A stretch of DNA of 64,000 bases from CAVZVZ01 sp963778895 (GCA_963778895.1 CAVZVZ010000002.1:124001-188000); one strand, 5' to 3'. Shown: positions 37,666-47,095, counted from the stretch's first letter. Notes: a model not told the origin generated them from the sequence alone. Made by a program: numbers and translations.

Positions 37666-38444
37666 GAAGATGCCTCGGTATCGCCCATGGCGGCGGCGCC
37701 GGCCAGGAACGTGTCGATGTCGGCCGTCTTGAACTCGGCAATGGCCTTCATGTCGGGTGAGTAGACCTCGAACGCGTCGCCTTCGATCGCACCGATGATG
37801 TCGGCCGCGACCGTCTCGGGTGGCTCGAACGGTCCGTTGTAGAGCGGCGCTTCGTTGTCGGGTAGGTCCCAGATCTCGGTCGCGATCGGCCCGGGGATCA
37901 CGAGGCGGACCTTCAGCCCGGTGTTCCACAGGTCGAGGGCCAGCGCCTCGCTCCATCCGCACAACGCGAACTTGCTCGCCGAGTAGGACGTCTCGTGCAG
38001 GATCCCTAGCCGTCCACCCAGGCTCGACACGTTGACGATCACGCCCGAATCACGGTCGAGCATCCCCGGGAGCAACGCCATGGTCATCCGAGCCGGCGCA
38101 GTGAAGTTGATGCGCATGACCTGGTCGAGCTCGGCCGCGGTGAGCTCGGTGACGCGACGACGTTTCGGGATGGCGGCGTTGTTCACCAGCACGTCGAGCC
38201 CATCGAACCGAGCCCAGGCCTCCTCGGCGGCCTCGACGGCGCGGTCGACATCGTCGAGGTCGACGACCCACATCTCGGCCTCGGCGCCGGCGGCTCGACA
38301 GTGCTCCAGCACTTCGCCCAGTCGGTCGGCACGGCGAGCGAGCAGACCGACCCGTGCGCCGCGCTCGGCGAGTTGAACGGCGAGGGCGGCGCCGATGCCG
38401 GAGGAAGCCCCCGTGACGAGCACCGACGCCCCGGTCACGTTCAT
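37662..38444 (-). CDS. SDR family oxidoreductase
   Basis: This intact 260-residue short-chain dehydrogenase has TGASSGIGAALA near residues 11-22, the phrase LVNNAAIPKRRRV, and the catalytic YSASKFA. It is clearly paralogous to the SDR at 38510-39328, which shares INNAGIPKRRTI. Classical SDRs of this type act on hydroxy or keto groups of lipids. It is first in an operon with the alcohol dehydrogenase and an acyl-CoA synthetase; operator site 7 is 48 bases upstream of its ATG. Confidence 0.88.
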   Translation of the reverse strand: MNVTGASVLVTGASSGIGAALAVQLAERGARVGLLARRADRLGEVLEHCRAAGAEAEMWVVDLDDVDRAVEAAEEAWARFDGLDVLVNNAAIPKRRRVTELTAAELDQVMRINFTAPARMTMALLPGMLDRDSGVIVNVSSLGGRLGILHETSYSASKFALCGWSEALALDLWNTGLKVRLVIPGPIATEIWDLPDNEAPLYNGPFEPPETVAADIIGAIEGDAFEVYSPDMKAIAEFKTADIDTFLAGAAAMGDTEASS

Positions 38445-38492
38445 CGAGCGACCTCGTGCGCCGGCGGGTCCGTCATCGGCGGCAACCTACCA

Positions 38493-38506
38493 TGACGTCG
38501 GCGTCA
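38493..38506. promoter_or_regulatory. TGAC-N6-GTCA palindromic operator, site 7
   Basis: The core is TGACGTCGGCGTCA. It lies between the stop of the SDR at 38510 and the start of the next SDR at 38444, both on the minus strand. So it marks an internal operon start rather than a divergent promoter. Confidence 0.72.
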
Positions 38507-38509
38507 GCT

Positions 38510-39328
38510 TTAGGGCCTGGCCTGCTTGTCTCGCCAGTACGACGACGCCCCTTCGAGGTAGCCGTTCAGGTCGTCGACCTTCACCTTGACGACGTCGGCA
38601 AACCACTCCGGCACCCATGTCTCGACCGCGCCAGTGCTCAGGGCCTGGAGGACGGCGTCGAGTACGGAAGAGGGGTCGAGCCGTTCGACGTCGTCGACGA
38701 TGAACTGGTCGTTGTCGGGCATGTCGGGATCGAACAGGTCGGTGTCGATGACACCGGGATTCACCAGATGCACGCGCACCGGCTCGCTCCACAGCTCGGC
38801 GGCCAAGCATTCCGAGAACGTTGCCACCGCGGATTTCGAGGCGGCGTATGCCGCCTCGCCCGGCGGCGAGAGGCGGGCGGCCACGGAAGAGATGTTGACG
38901 ATGTGCGCCGGCTCGTCCTGCTCGCGGCCTGAGGCAAGGAGCGAGGGTAGGGCGGCCAACATGATTCGCACCGGCGACAGGTAGTTGATCTGCATCAGTG
39001 TGTCGACTTCGTCGGGTCTCATCGCCTGGATCGTGCGCCGCTTGGGAATGCCGGCGTTGTTGATGAGCAGGTCGAGCCCACCGAGATCGGCGATGGCGCG
39101 AGTGGTGAAGTCGGTGACCGCGTCGAGATCGCTCAGGTCGACCACCCACATGCGCGAATCCGGGCTGTGGACCATGCAGTCGTTCAGGACTGCTCGGAGC
39201 CGGTCCTCACGGCGCGCGCAGATGCCGACGACCGCGCCCCGCTCGGCCAGCCCTCGGGCCATGGCCGCGCCGATGCCCGAGGAGGCCCCGGTGATGAGAA
39301 CTCGCTTGCCCGCAGGGTCATACGTCAT
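38510..39328 (-). CDS. SDR family oxidoreductase
   Basis: This intact short-chain dehydrogenase (272 residues from the chosen start) has TGASSGIGAAMARGLAERG, INNAGIPKRR and the catalytic YAASKSA. I chose the ATG at 39328 because an AAGGAAG box lies 6 bases upstream; a TTG two codons earlier is also open. It begins 2 bases after the stop of the acyl-CoA synthetase, so the two form an operon from 40881 under operator site 8. The C-terminal tail (VEWV-like loop and GYLEGASSYWRDK) is longer than usual. Confidence 0.88.
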   Translation of the reverse strand: MTYDPAGKRVLITGASSGIGAAMARGLAERGAVVGICARREDRLRAVLNDCMVHSPDSRMWVVDLSDLDAVTDFTTRAIADLGGLDLLINNAGIPKRRTIQAMRPDEVDTLMQINYLSPVRIMLAALPSLLASGREQDEPAHIVNISSVAARLSPPGEAAYAASKSAVATFSECLAAELWSEPVRVHLVNPGVIDTDLFDPDMPDNDQFIVDDVERLDPSSVLDAVLQALSTGAVETWVPEWFADVVKVKVDDLNGYLEGASSYWRDKQARP

Positions 39329-39330
39329 GG

Positions 39331-40881
39331 TCAACTTCCTTTGCCGGGGTAGCCGCCGCCACCGAAGCGCTCGTCCAAAGCGTCATAGTCGACGAGCCAT
39401 CCGTCGCGAGGCATCGCGTCGATGAACTCGACCGTGCGCGGCTTCTTGTAGGACGCGATGCTCGCCCGGCAATGCTCGATGAGCTCATCGGCCGTCGCGC
39501 GCTCACCATCCTTCAACACGATGATCGCCTTGACGCTCTGATCCCACTTCTTGTCGGGGATGCCGATGACGGCGGCTTCCTTCACCGCGGGGTGACGTTG
39601 CAGACAGCCTTCGACTTCTGCAGGGTAGATGTTCTCGGCCGCGGACTTGATCAGACGTCCCTTGGGCCCGACGAACGTCACCGAGCCGTCGAGCTCGCGC
39701 CGGCCGAGGTCGTTCGTGTGGTGCCATCCATCAGCGAGGCGTTGCGCGTTGAGCTCCGGCCGGTTGTGGTAGCCGTTCATGACGGTTGGCCCCCGCGCCG
39801 TGATCTCACCTGTCTCGCCGAGGGGTACCTCGTTGCCATCAGGGTCGACGATGCGCACCTGCACCATCGGCGTCGGTCGACCCGATGTGCCGATGGCCTC
39901 GCCACCCCAGGCATTCAGGGTCAGCATGCCCATGACCTCGGTCTGTCCGAAGCCGGCGGGCTTGCGGGCCCACGGGCTGGTGTCGACGGTGATCATCTCG
40001 TTCCACGCCGGCGCGCCACCGAACGTGCGCAGCGTCTTGAGTTGATACTTGTTGTCCTTGTTCAGCTCGACGATCTCGCCGATCGTGGGCCCCATGATGA
40101 ACGCGCCGGTGCACCGCTCGTCCTGGATCAGGCGGCAGAGCTCCTCGGCGTCGACCCGCGGCGTGAACACGTTGGTGCCGCCGAAGTGGAGGGTCGCCAT
40201 CGTCGTCATGAACGTCGCGATGTGAAACAGCGGTCCACAGTCGAGGTAGACGTACTCGTTCGTGATCTCCTGCATCATCCCCATGATGAGGTCCTGCACG
40301 AGTACGGCGGTGTGACTCAACATCGCGCCGTTCGGGGTACCGGCAAACGCCGCGGTGTACATCATCAACACCGGGTCGGCGGGGTCCACGTCGATGCCGG
40401 GGTCATCGGTGGCGCCCGCAGCCAGGAACGCCTCGTAGGAGCCGTCACCCGAAGCATCGTGTTGTACCCATGTCGCCGTCGAGCTGCTCAACTCACGTGC
40501 CTCGCGAACGACATCGCCGATCTCGGCTTCTTGCCAGATGACGAACGCGGCGTCGACGTCGTCGATCACGAACACGAGCTCCTGCGGTGATTGCCGCCAA
40601 TTCGCCGGGCAGAACGCGCCCCCGAGCTTGGCGGCGGCGCAGAGGCCTTCGAGGATGCGGAACGAGTTCTGACCGAGCCACAGGATGCGATCGCCCGCCC
40701 GAAATCCATCGGCGCGGAGGGCGTTCGCCAGCTGGTTGACCCGGTCGTCGAACTGCGGCCAGGTCAACCGGATGTCGCCGTCGACCATCGCGAGCCGCTC
40801 GGGGTAGCTCCGGCGGTGTTCGCGGACGATGTCGCCGATCGTCAGCGAATGCAGCAGGTCGAGGGGTTGATCGGTGGCCAT
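39331..40881 (-). CDS. divergent acyl-CoA synthetase-like protein with altered ATP loop
   Basis: The 516-residue protein has the overall ANL-superfamily layout: FCPANWRQSP, a TFGGAPAWNEM turn, PAGFGQTEVMGMLT, GWHHTNDLGRRELDG and GRLIKSAAENIYPAEVE. The ATP-binding loop, normally TSGTTGxPKG, reads TAAFAGTPNGAM at residues 176-187, so the Ser/Thr run is lost and the lysine is Asn. The C-terminal motif that normally supplies the catalytic lysine reads PRDGWLVDYDAL, without lysine. The frame is intact, so these are real features. It may use another chemistry or act on pre-activated substrates. It lies under operator site 8 with an SDR downstream. Confidence 0.82.
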   Translation of the reverse strand: MATDQPLDLLHSLTIGDIVREHRRSYPERLAMVDGDIRLTWPQFDDRVNQLANALRADGFRAGDRILWLGQNSFRILEGLCAAAKLGGAFCPANWRQSPQELVFVIDDVDAAFVIWQEAEIGDVVREARELSSSTATWVQHDASGDGSYEAFLAAGATDDPGIDVDPADPVLMMYTAAFAGTPNGAMLSHTAVLVQDLIMGMMQEITNEYVYLDCGPLFHIATFMTTMATLHFGGTNVFTPRVDAEELCRLIQDERCTGAFIMGPTIGEIVELNKDNKYQLKTLRTFGGAPAWNEMITVDTSPWARKPAGFGQTEVMGMLTLNAWGGEAIGTSGRPTPMVQVRIVDPDGNEVPLGETGEITARGPTVMNGYHNRPELNAQRLADGWHHTNDLGRRELDGSVTFVGPKGRLIKSAAENIYPAEVEGCLQRHPAVKEAAVIGIPDKKWDQSVKAIIVLKDGERATADELIEHCRASIASYKKPRTVEFIDAMPRDGWLVDYDALDERFGGGGYPGKGS

Positions 40882-40913
40882 GAGGCGCAGCTTGCCACGT
40901 CAGCGGGCAACCC

Positions 40914-40927
40914 TGACGTGGACGTCA
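40914..40927. promoter_or_regulatory. TGAC-N6-GTCA palindromic operator, site 8
   Basis: The core TGACGTGGACGTCA is preceded by CC. It lies between the divergent starts of the acyl-CoA synthetase-like gene (40881) and the alpha/beta hydrolase (40956), 32 and 28 bases from them. Confidence 0.77.
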
Positions 40928-40955
40928 GCCTCATTGGCATGCTCAGATCTGCGCA

Positions 40956-41870
40956 ATGAGCGCTGCTGCTACACCCGATCCGCCCGACGGCGCCGGAGTC
41001 CCGCGCCACGACGTTCCCAAGGGCGGTCGCAGCGGTTTCGCGATCGTCGAGGACCGCCAGGTCCACTATCTGGAATGGGGACACGGCGGACTACCCGACG
41101 TGTTGTGCCTGCACGGTGGAGGCCAGACCGCGTACATGTACGAGGAGGTGGGCGCGGCGTTGGGCCACCGCTATCACGTGTTGGCGCCCGATCTCCCGAA
41201 CCACGGCGACTCGGACTCGTTGGTCGACGGCTTCGGTCCGATGGGGATCGCCGAGACGATTCCGCCGCTGCTCGACGAGTTCGGCATGGTTCGCGTCGCG
41301 CTCGTCGGTGCATCGCTCGGAGGCCTGACCTCCATCGTGTTCGGAGACGTGCACCCGGATCGGGTCGCGGCCATCGCGTTGATCGACGTCGGCCACAAGC
41401 TCGAGCCGGAGGGCGTGCGCAAGATCGTCGACTTCATGCGGGCCCACGAATCGTTCGCCTCGCTCGACGAAGCCGCGACGGAGATCGCGAAGTATCTGCC
41501 GCAGCGCAAGAGCGTACGGCCTGCGAGCCTCACCCGTAACCTGCGTCAGCGCAACGACGGTCGTTGGGAGTGGAAGCACGGCATGGGGCGACGGTTCCGG
41601 GAGGCACCGCAAGAAGAACATCCGGCCGACAATCTCGACACGTTCCTCGCCGGCGTGGACGACGCGGCGGGGCGCCTTCAGTGCCCGGTACTCGTGCTGC
41701 GCGGTGACGCCAGTGATGTGCTGTCGAAACAAGGCGCGGAGGAGGTCGCGGCCCTCATCCCCGACGCTCGGCTCGAGACGGTGGAAAAGGCTGGTCACCT
41801 GGCGGCAGGCGACAATCCGCATTCGACCGTGGGCTTGGTGTCGACGTTCCTGGATGGCCTGCGGTGGTAG
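40956..41870 (+). CDS. alpha/beta hydrolase, copy 1
   Basis: This intact 304-residue hydrolase has the oxyanion HGG (residues 53-55), the nucleophile elbow GASLGG with Ser120, and a final histidine in KAGHLAAGDN. The early HYLEWGHGG and APDLPNHGDSD phrases are typical of C-C hydrolases, epoxide hydrolases and esterases. It could open a lactone or cleave a carbon-carbon bond or ester in the same pathway. It begins 28 bases after operator site 8. A small unknown gene follows after 22 bases. Confidence 0.87.
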   Translation: MSAAATPDPPDGAGVPRHDVPKGGRSGFAIVEDRQVHYLEWGHGGLPDVLCLHGGGQTAYMYEEVGAALGHRYHVLAPDLPNHGDSDSLVDGFGPMGIAETIPPLLDEFGMVRVALVGASLGGLTSIVFGDVHPDRVAAIALIDVGHKLEPEGVRKIVDFMRAHESFASLDEAATEIAKYLPQRKSVRPASLTRNLRQRNDGRWEWKHGMGRRFREAPQEEHPADNLDTFLAGVDDAAGRLQCPVLVLRGDASDVLSKQGAEEVAALIPDARLETVEKAGHLAAGDNPHSTVGLVSTFLDGLRW

Positions 41871-41892
41871 TCGACCACGGGAGGGCGAGCCG

Positions 41893-42207
41893 ATGAAACC
41901 GGTGCTCGGGTTGTGGCATCGGCTCCTCGGTGGTTCCACCGACTCGTCCGGTCGGCCGGTACACGACCCCGATGACTTGGTCGAGGTGATCGACGTTCTC
42001 GCGCCCGACCTCGAGGTCGTCGTCGAGGCCTTCGACGATGCCGGCATCGAGCACCACGAACGGGTGTACGTGCCGTTGGGGGCGGCATGGGGTGCGAGCA
42101 CCGACCCGCGCACGGTGGTTTCGGTACGAGCGCAGACCGCCTCGGCCGCCAACCACTTGCTCGATCAGGTGCCAACGCTGGGTGTGCGTTCGACGCCCAG
42201 CGACTAG
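41893..42207 (+). CDS. small protein of unknown function
   Basis: This 104-residue protein begins MKPVLGLWHRLLGGSTDSSG and has the acidic stretch DDLVEVIDVLAPDLEVVVEA. No family motif, membrane segment or signal is visible. A GAGGGCGAG box precedes the ATG. It probably shares the hydrolase transcript, and its last four bases overlap the convergent MaoC gene. Confidence 0.55.
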   Translation: MKPVLGLWHRLLGGSTDSSGRPVHDPDDLVEVIDVLAPDLEVVVEAFDDAGIEHHERVYVPLGAAWGASTDPRTVVSVRAQTASAANHLLDQVPTLGVRSTPSD

Positions 42208-42644
42208 TCCTTCTTGGCTCGCACGATGAGGGTGAACTTGTCGGTGACCACCGGTTCGCCCGACGACGCATCGCGCCAGTCGGTCTCCATCACGTAGAAC
42301 TCCATCCGGGCCGACGACGTGTCCTTCTCGTAGACGTCCGAGATCGTGCGGTGGCCCTCGAGCACATCGCCGACCTTCGGCCAGCGGTGATACGCGAACT
42401 CCTGCTCGCCGTGGAGGATCATCCCTCGCTTGCGGAGGTCTCCGATCGGGAGTCCCTGCACCTCGCCGTCGAGCGTGCCCCAGTAGGCCATCGCGAACGG
42501 GAACGTAGGTGGCACCGCGGCGGCGTCGCCCTTGTACGCGGCCGGGTCGTCGCCCAACGATCGGGCGAACACGGGCACCGGGGCTCGCTCGATCACGACC
42601 CGCTGTGTACCGAGGTCGTTGCCCTTCAGCTCATCGAGTGCCAT
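42204..42644 (-). CDS. MaoC/FAS1-like dehydratase domain protein, copy 2
   Basis: This 146-residue single-hotdog protein resembles the MaoC-like protein at 9205-9711. Shared features are PPTFPFAMAYWG, ILHGEQEFAYHRWPKVGDVL and a final T-x-x-x-R/K tail. It overlaps the synthetase stop by 19 bases and is the last gene of the operon that starts at 45047 (SDR, synthetase, dehydratase). Hydration of an enoyl-CoA is the expected role, perhaps with a separate catalytic MaoC partner. Confidence 0.8.
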   Translation of the reverse strand: MALDELKGNDLGTQRVVIERAPVPVFARSLGDDPAAYKGDAAAVPPTFPFAMAYWGTLDGEVQGLPIGDLRKRGMILHGEQEFAYHRWPKVGDVLEGHRTISDVYEKDTSSARMEFYVMETDWRDASSGEPVVTDKFTLIVRAKKD

Positions 42645-44155
42645 CCCTGCTCCTTCAGTTGGTGCTTCAAGACCTTGCCGGTCGCGTTACGCGGCAGTTC
42701 GTCGAGGAACGCGATCCGCCGGGGAACCTTGTAGTCGGCGAGGCGCTCGGCGCAAAACGCGGTCAGCACCTCCGCATCGAGGCGTTCGCCCGGCTTCACG
42801 ACGACGAACGCGCCGACGTCCTCCCCGAGCACGTCGTGGGGGAACCCCACGGCCGCCGCCTCCAGCACCGACGGGTGCTCGTACAGGACCGCCTCGACGT
42901 CGGTGGCGTAGATGTTGTTGCCGCCTCGGATGATGACCTCCTTCATGCGTCCGCACAGGTACAGGTAGCCGTCTTCGTCGAGGTATCCGATGTCGCCGGT
43001 GCGCAACCAACCGTCGTCGGACCAGGTGCGGGCGGTCGCCTCGGGGTCGTTGTAGTACTCGCGCTGGCGTCCCTTGTTGCGTACCAGCACCTCGCCGTGC
43101 TCGCGAAGCGCACAGTCGTCGTCGCTTTCGGGCGCGACGATGCGGATCTCCATCGGCGGCATCGGAATGCCGACCGAGCCCAAGCGGCGCCCCGCTTCGG
43201 CCTTCGGCGTCACACAGAAGGCGGGCCCGGCTTCGGTCATCCCGTAGCTGTTGGACACCGACGCGTTGGGGAGCTTGTCGAGCAGCACGAGCAAGGTCTC
43301 GGGCGCCAATGGGGCCGACCCGATCGACAGCAGGTTGAGCGAGGAGAGATCGGCGACGTCGAACCGTTCGTGGTTGATGATGAGCTGGGCCATGGCGGGG
43401 ACGATGAAGCCCATCGTCGGCTTCCACTTCTCGACGTACTCGAGCCATCGGCCGGCATCGAACCTGGCTTGATAGAGCCCGCCCATACCCATCTTCATCG
43501 GGTTGTAGATGAATCCGATGCCGGCGAAGGTGAACAGCGGCGAGGAATGCATCCAACAGTTGCCAGACCACGCCGGCTCACTGTTCGGGATCATGGCCAC
43601 GTTCCGGTGCCGAACGGCGACGCCCTTCGGCAGGCCCGTGGTGCCCGAGGTGTACATGATGTCGGCCAGGTCGCTCTCGTCGACCGGCACCTGGAAGTCG
43701 GAGTCGTCGTCATCGAACACGTCGGCGACGGCGGTGGTCGCGTCGGTCGCGCCGTCGACGTTCACCACGAAACGCAGCGAGGACAAACCTCGTACGTCGG
43801 TGAGCAGCGGCAACAGCTCGTCGCACGTGATCGCGCCGGTGATCTCGGCGTGGCTGAGGATCGTGTGCAGCTCGTTCGGTGTGAGCCGGGTGTTGGTGGG
43901 TACGGCCACGCCGCCGGCCTTGTGGATCGCGGCGTAGGTGATCATCCAGGGGAAGAGGCGGGTGCCGGGCAGGTGCAGCGCGACCCGATCGCCTTTGCTC
44001 AGCCCGAGGGCGACGAGCCCCCGAGCGATCTGGTTGGACTGGCGATTCCACGACGCGAAGTCGATCGTGTCGCCGCTGTCGAGATCGACATATGCAGTCG
44101 CGTCGGGATGCGCGGCCGCCATCGTCCGCAACTGATCGACGAGCAGATCACCCAT
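42626..44155 (-). CDS. AMP-dependent acyl-CoA synthetase/ligase
   Basis: This intact 509-residue enzyme has MYTSGTTGLPKGVAVRH, SNSYGMTEAGPAF, GWLRTGDIGYLDEDGYL, GRMKEVIIRGGNNIYATDVE and the catalytic lysine in LPRNATGKVLKHQL. All active-site positions are normal, in contrast to its neighbour at 39331. It would activate a fatty or side-chain acid. It begins 9 bases after the SDR stop and is second in the operon under operator site 9. Confidence 0.9.
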   Translation of the reverse strand: MGDLLVDQLRTMAAAHPDATAYVDLDSGDTIDFASWNRQSNQIARGLVALGLSKGDRVALHLPGTRLFPWMITYAAIHKAGGVAVPTNTRLTPNELHTILSHAEITGAITCDELLPLLTDVRGLSSLRFVVNVDGATDATTAVADVFDDDDSDFQVPVDESDLADIMYTSGTTGLPKGVAVRHRNVAMIPNSEPAWSGNCWMHSSPLFTFAGIGFIYNPMKMGMGGLYQARFDAGRWLEYVEKWKPTMGFIVPAMAQLIINHERFDVADLSSLNLLSIGSAPLAPETLLVLLDKLPNASVSNSYGMTEAGPAFCVTPKAEAGRRLGSVGIPMPPMEIRIVAPESDDDCALREHGEVLVRNKGRQREYYNDPEATARTWSDDGWLRTGDIGYLDEDGYLYLCGRMKEVIIRGGNNIYATDVEAVLYEHPSVLEAAAVGFPHDVLGEDVGAFVVVKPGERLDAEVLTAFCAERLADYKVPRRIAFLDELPRNATGKVLKHQLKEQGWHSMS

Positions 44156-44164
44156 GATTCGGGT

Positions 44165-45047
44165 TCACGAACCAAAGCCCATCTTGGGCAGCCCGTGTTT
44201 GCGGTCGCCGAAGAGCACGTCCTTGCGGTCCTTCAACTCGTCGATGGTCCAGCGTCCGTCGGTCTCGACCGTGTTCAACAGATCCCAGCCGTCCATGAGG
44301 TGTACGCGGTTCGCGAAGACCACGAACACCTGGCCGCTCACGTCGGCGGCATCGTCACCGGCCAGCCAAGCAACGACCGGCGCGATGTTGCCCGGGATCC
44401 CAGTCGTCGAACTCGCCAGGCGCAGCTTCCATCCCCTGCAGCACGGTCTCGGTCATGCGGGTGCGGGCACGGGGCGCGATCGCGTTGACGGTCACCCCGT
44501 ACTTCTGCAGCTCGCGTCCGAGCACGATCGTCATCGAGGCGATGCCGGCCTTGGCGGTCGCGTAGTTGATCTGACCGGCCAGGCCGTACAACCCGGACTC
44601 GCTCGCGGTGTTGATGATGCGGCCCGTGACCGCCTGCTCACCCGCTTTCGAACGCGCACGCCAGTGCGCCCCCGCGAACCGCGCGCACGCCACATGGCCT
44701 TTGAGGTGGACCCGAATGACGTCGTCCCACTGATCTTCGGAGAGCGAGAAGCTCATGGCATCGCGGATCACTCCGGCGTTGTTCACCAGGATGTCGAGGC
44801 GGCCCCATTCGGCGACGGCCTGGTCGACGATCGCCTCGGCCCCGGCCCACGACGCCACGTCGTCGCTGTTGGCGAGGGCGGTACCGCCGTTCCGGTTGAT
44901 CTCGTCCACGACGGCCTTGGCTTGGTCGCCGTCCACGTCGTTGACCACGACCTTGGCGCCCTCGGCAGCCAGGAACAATGCCTCGGCCCGGCCGATGCCT
45001 CGCCCCGAACCGGTGACGATCGCGATCTTCGCTTCGAGTGTCCCCAT
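44165..45047 (-). CDS. SDR family dehydrogenase, MFE-2-like (frameshifted)
   Basis: It begins MGTLEAKIAIVTGSGRGIGR and has VVVNDVDGDQAKAVVDEI, LVNNAGVIRDAM, NTASESGLYG and the catalytic NYATAKAG. The form is close to the MFE-2-like SDR at 8112. The frame changes near 44395, after which it continues GNIAPVVAWLAGDDAADVSG to the stop at 44165-44167; about 294 residues. It leads the SDR-synthetase-MaoC operon and is divergent from a thiolase across operator site 9. That gives all steps of one beta-oxidation round except the dehydrogenase. Confidence 0.86.
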
Positions 45048-45073
45048 CAGGCGCGGAGGTTATCGCGGGTTGC

Positions 45074-45087
45074 TGACACCGGCGTCA
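45074..45087. promoter_or_regulatory. TGAC-N6-GTCA palindromic operator, site 9
   Basis: The core TGACACCGGCGTCA is followed by GGT. It lies between the divergent starts of the SDR (45047) and the thiolase (45106), 26 and 18 bases away. Confidence 0.77.
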
Positions 45088-45105
45088 GGTACGACAATTG
45101 CCGCC

Positions 45106-46288
45106 ATGGGTGAAGCCGTCATCGTTTCCGCAGTCCGTACTCCTATCGCCGACGCCTACAAAGGGTCGCTCGCCAACACGTCGATCTACGACATCGGCAA
45201 GGCCAGCGTGGTCGAGGCGCTGAAGCGGTCCGGGATCCCGGCCGACGAGGTCGACGACCTGATCCTCGGCGAGGTGCTCCAAGGCGGAGGCGACATCGCG
45301 CGCTACATCGCCAACGACGCCGGACTGCCGCCCGACACTCCGGGTCTGGCGTTGAACCGACAATGCGCGACCGGCATGACCGCGGTCGACACTGCGGCGG
45401 CCAACATCCGCGCCGGCATGGACAAGGTCGTGATCGCCGGTGGGGCCGAGGCGATGACCCAGTCGCCCGTCACCTACCGCAAGCCGTCGCACGCCTACGG
45501 GATCATGGAGCAGTGGTTGTCGCCGAGCCATCCGGACAGTCCCGAAGCGCCCAACATGAACATGATGATCACCGTGGGCGAGAACACGGCCCGCAAGGTC
45601 GGCGTCACCCGCGAAGAGATGGACGAGTGGTCCTACGGCTCGCACATGAAGGCGGTGGCCGCGATCGACGAGGGTCGCTTCGCCGCCGAGATCGTGCCGA
45701 TGGAGGTGCGCGGCTGGGGCGGCGAGGTCACGACTTTCGACACCGACGAGCACCCGCGCCGCAACACGTCGCTCGAGAAGCTCGCGTCGTTGCGGGTGCT
45801 GTCCGGAGTGCCCAACGGCACGATCACCGCCGGGCAACTCGTCGCCACTGAATGACGCATCGGCCGCGTTGGTGATCGCCGACGGCGACTATGCGTCGGC
45901 CAACGGTCTCGAGGTTCTCGGCATCGTGCGCTCGTGGTGTGCGGTTGGTGTCCCACCGGAGGACACGGGCATCGCGCCCACGCTCGCGATCCCGCGCGCC
46001 GTCGACCGGGCCGGATTGAAGCTCGACGACATGGACCTGGTCGAGATCAACGAGGCCTTTGCATCCATGACGGTCGGAACGATCAAGGTGTTGGATCTCG
46101 ATCCGACCATCGTCAACGTGAACGGTGGCGCGGTGGGCCTCGGACATCCCGTCGCGTGCTCGGGCGCTCGCATCCTCGTCACGCTGTTGCACGAGCTGCG
46201 CCGGCGCGGCGGCGGTTACGGCGTCGGTTCGCTGTGCGCTGGCGGTGGAATGGGTGCGGCGACGGTCATCGAGGTGCCGAGGGGTTGA
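45106..46288 (+). CDS. acetyl-CoA C-acyltransferase (thiolase), copy 2 (frameshifted)
   Basis: It begins VIVSAVRTPIADAYKGSLAN and has the nucleophile in LNRQCATGMTAVD, and VNVNGGAVGLGHPVACSGAR, with GHPVACSG in place of the usual GHPxGxSG. The second cysteine is in LCAGGGMGAATVIEV. The frame changes near 45840 (at GNSSPLNDASAA); about 394 residues. The Gly-to-Ala change next to the catalytic histidine is unusual but keeps the histidine. It is divergent from the SDR operon across operator site 9. Confidence 0.88.
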
Positions 46289-46291
46289 CCG

Positions 46292-47095
46292 TCAGCTCGC
46301 CAGCCCGGCCCGGTTGAGCCGCAGCCAGTCGACCGAGCGACGGTTCTGTTCGAGATAGCCGTCCGCGATCATGTCGGCGAAGCCTTGCTGCCCGGCCTGG
46401 GCTAGCCGTTGCACGTTGTCGAAGGCGCGGTCGAGGAACCGTCCCATCATCCCGACGACGCGTTCGCGTTGTGAGACCTCGAGCTCGTGCACGTCGAGGA
46501 ACCCGCGGAACCGTTGCAGGACGTCTACCTCGATCCCGAGCACGTGGAGATCCCGCGGCGAGCGCATCGGCGCCCAGTGGCGGACGGCGACCGCGATGTC
46601 GAACAGCGGGTCGACGGGGCGCGCGTAGTCGAAGTCGATGATCGCGGCGGCCCGGCCGCCACGCAGCACGACGTTCTCGACGCAAAGATCGTTGTGGCAG
46701 ACGATCGGGCCGCCGATGCCAGCGGGGAAGTAGCCCTGACCGACGGCGTCGTCCCAAACGGCATCGTCCGGTGGCTGGTAGTCGCGGGCGACGTCATGGA
46801 GTCGGCGCTGAAGTTCGGCGACGCTCACGAGTAGCTCGTCACCGGCTGACCAGGCGGTGTGAGGAGGAAGTGCGATCTCGCCCTCGAGGTAGGTCAGGAT
46901 CTCGCGACCCTTCGCGTCGAACCCGAGCGGTGTGGGTACGACGTCCCCGAGACCACGGTCGACCAGGTACTGCAGGTACAAGTGCACGGTCGCCGTTTGA
47001 GGTTTCTTCGGGCGCCGCACGGTGTCGCCGACGCGAACGACTGCGCCGGGGTTGGCCACGCCGCCCGCGAGAACGTGCTCGGTCTCGTCGTCCAC
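46292..47095 (-). CDS. aminoglycoside phosphotransferase (APH)-fold kinase-like protein
   Basis: This roughly 267-residue protein has the APH/choline-kinase catalytic loop CHNDLCVENVVL (His-x-Asp, then Asn five residues later) and the metal-binding IIDFDYARPVDPLFDIAVA. The N-lobe is short and lysine-poor. The family phosphorylates small hydroxyl compounds; some actinobacterial members sit near acyl-CoA dehydrogenases, as human ACAD10/11 do in fusion. The start is uncertain: the GTG at 47095 avoids overlap with the next gene, while an upstream frame is open to 47155. No ribosome site is evident. Confidence 0.75.
   Translation of the reverse strand: MDDETEHVLAGGVANPGAVVRVGDTVRRPKKPQTATVHLYLQYLVDRGLGDVVPTPLGFDAKGREILTYLEGEIALPPHTAWSAGDELLVSVAELQRRLHDVARDYQPPDDAVWDDAVGQGYFPAGIGGPIVCHNDLCVENVVLRGGRAAAIIDFDYARPVDPLFDIAVAVRHWAPMRSPRDLHVLGIEVDVLQRFRGFLDVHELEVSQRERVVGMMGRFLDRAFDNVQRLAQAGQQGFADMIADGYLEQNRRSVDWLRLNRAGLAS

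Noticed and set aside
42509..44488. Long open frame on the plus strand (659 codons) opposite an acyl-CoA synthetase
   Set aside because: It mirrors an intact AMP-binding enzyme with all its motifs; the antisense protein has no recognisable domain.
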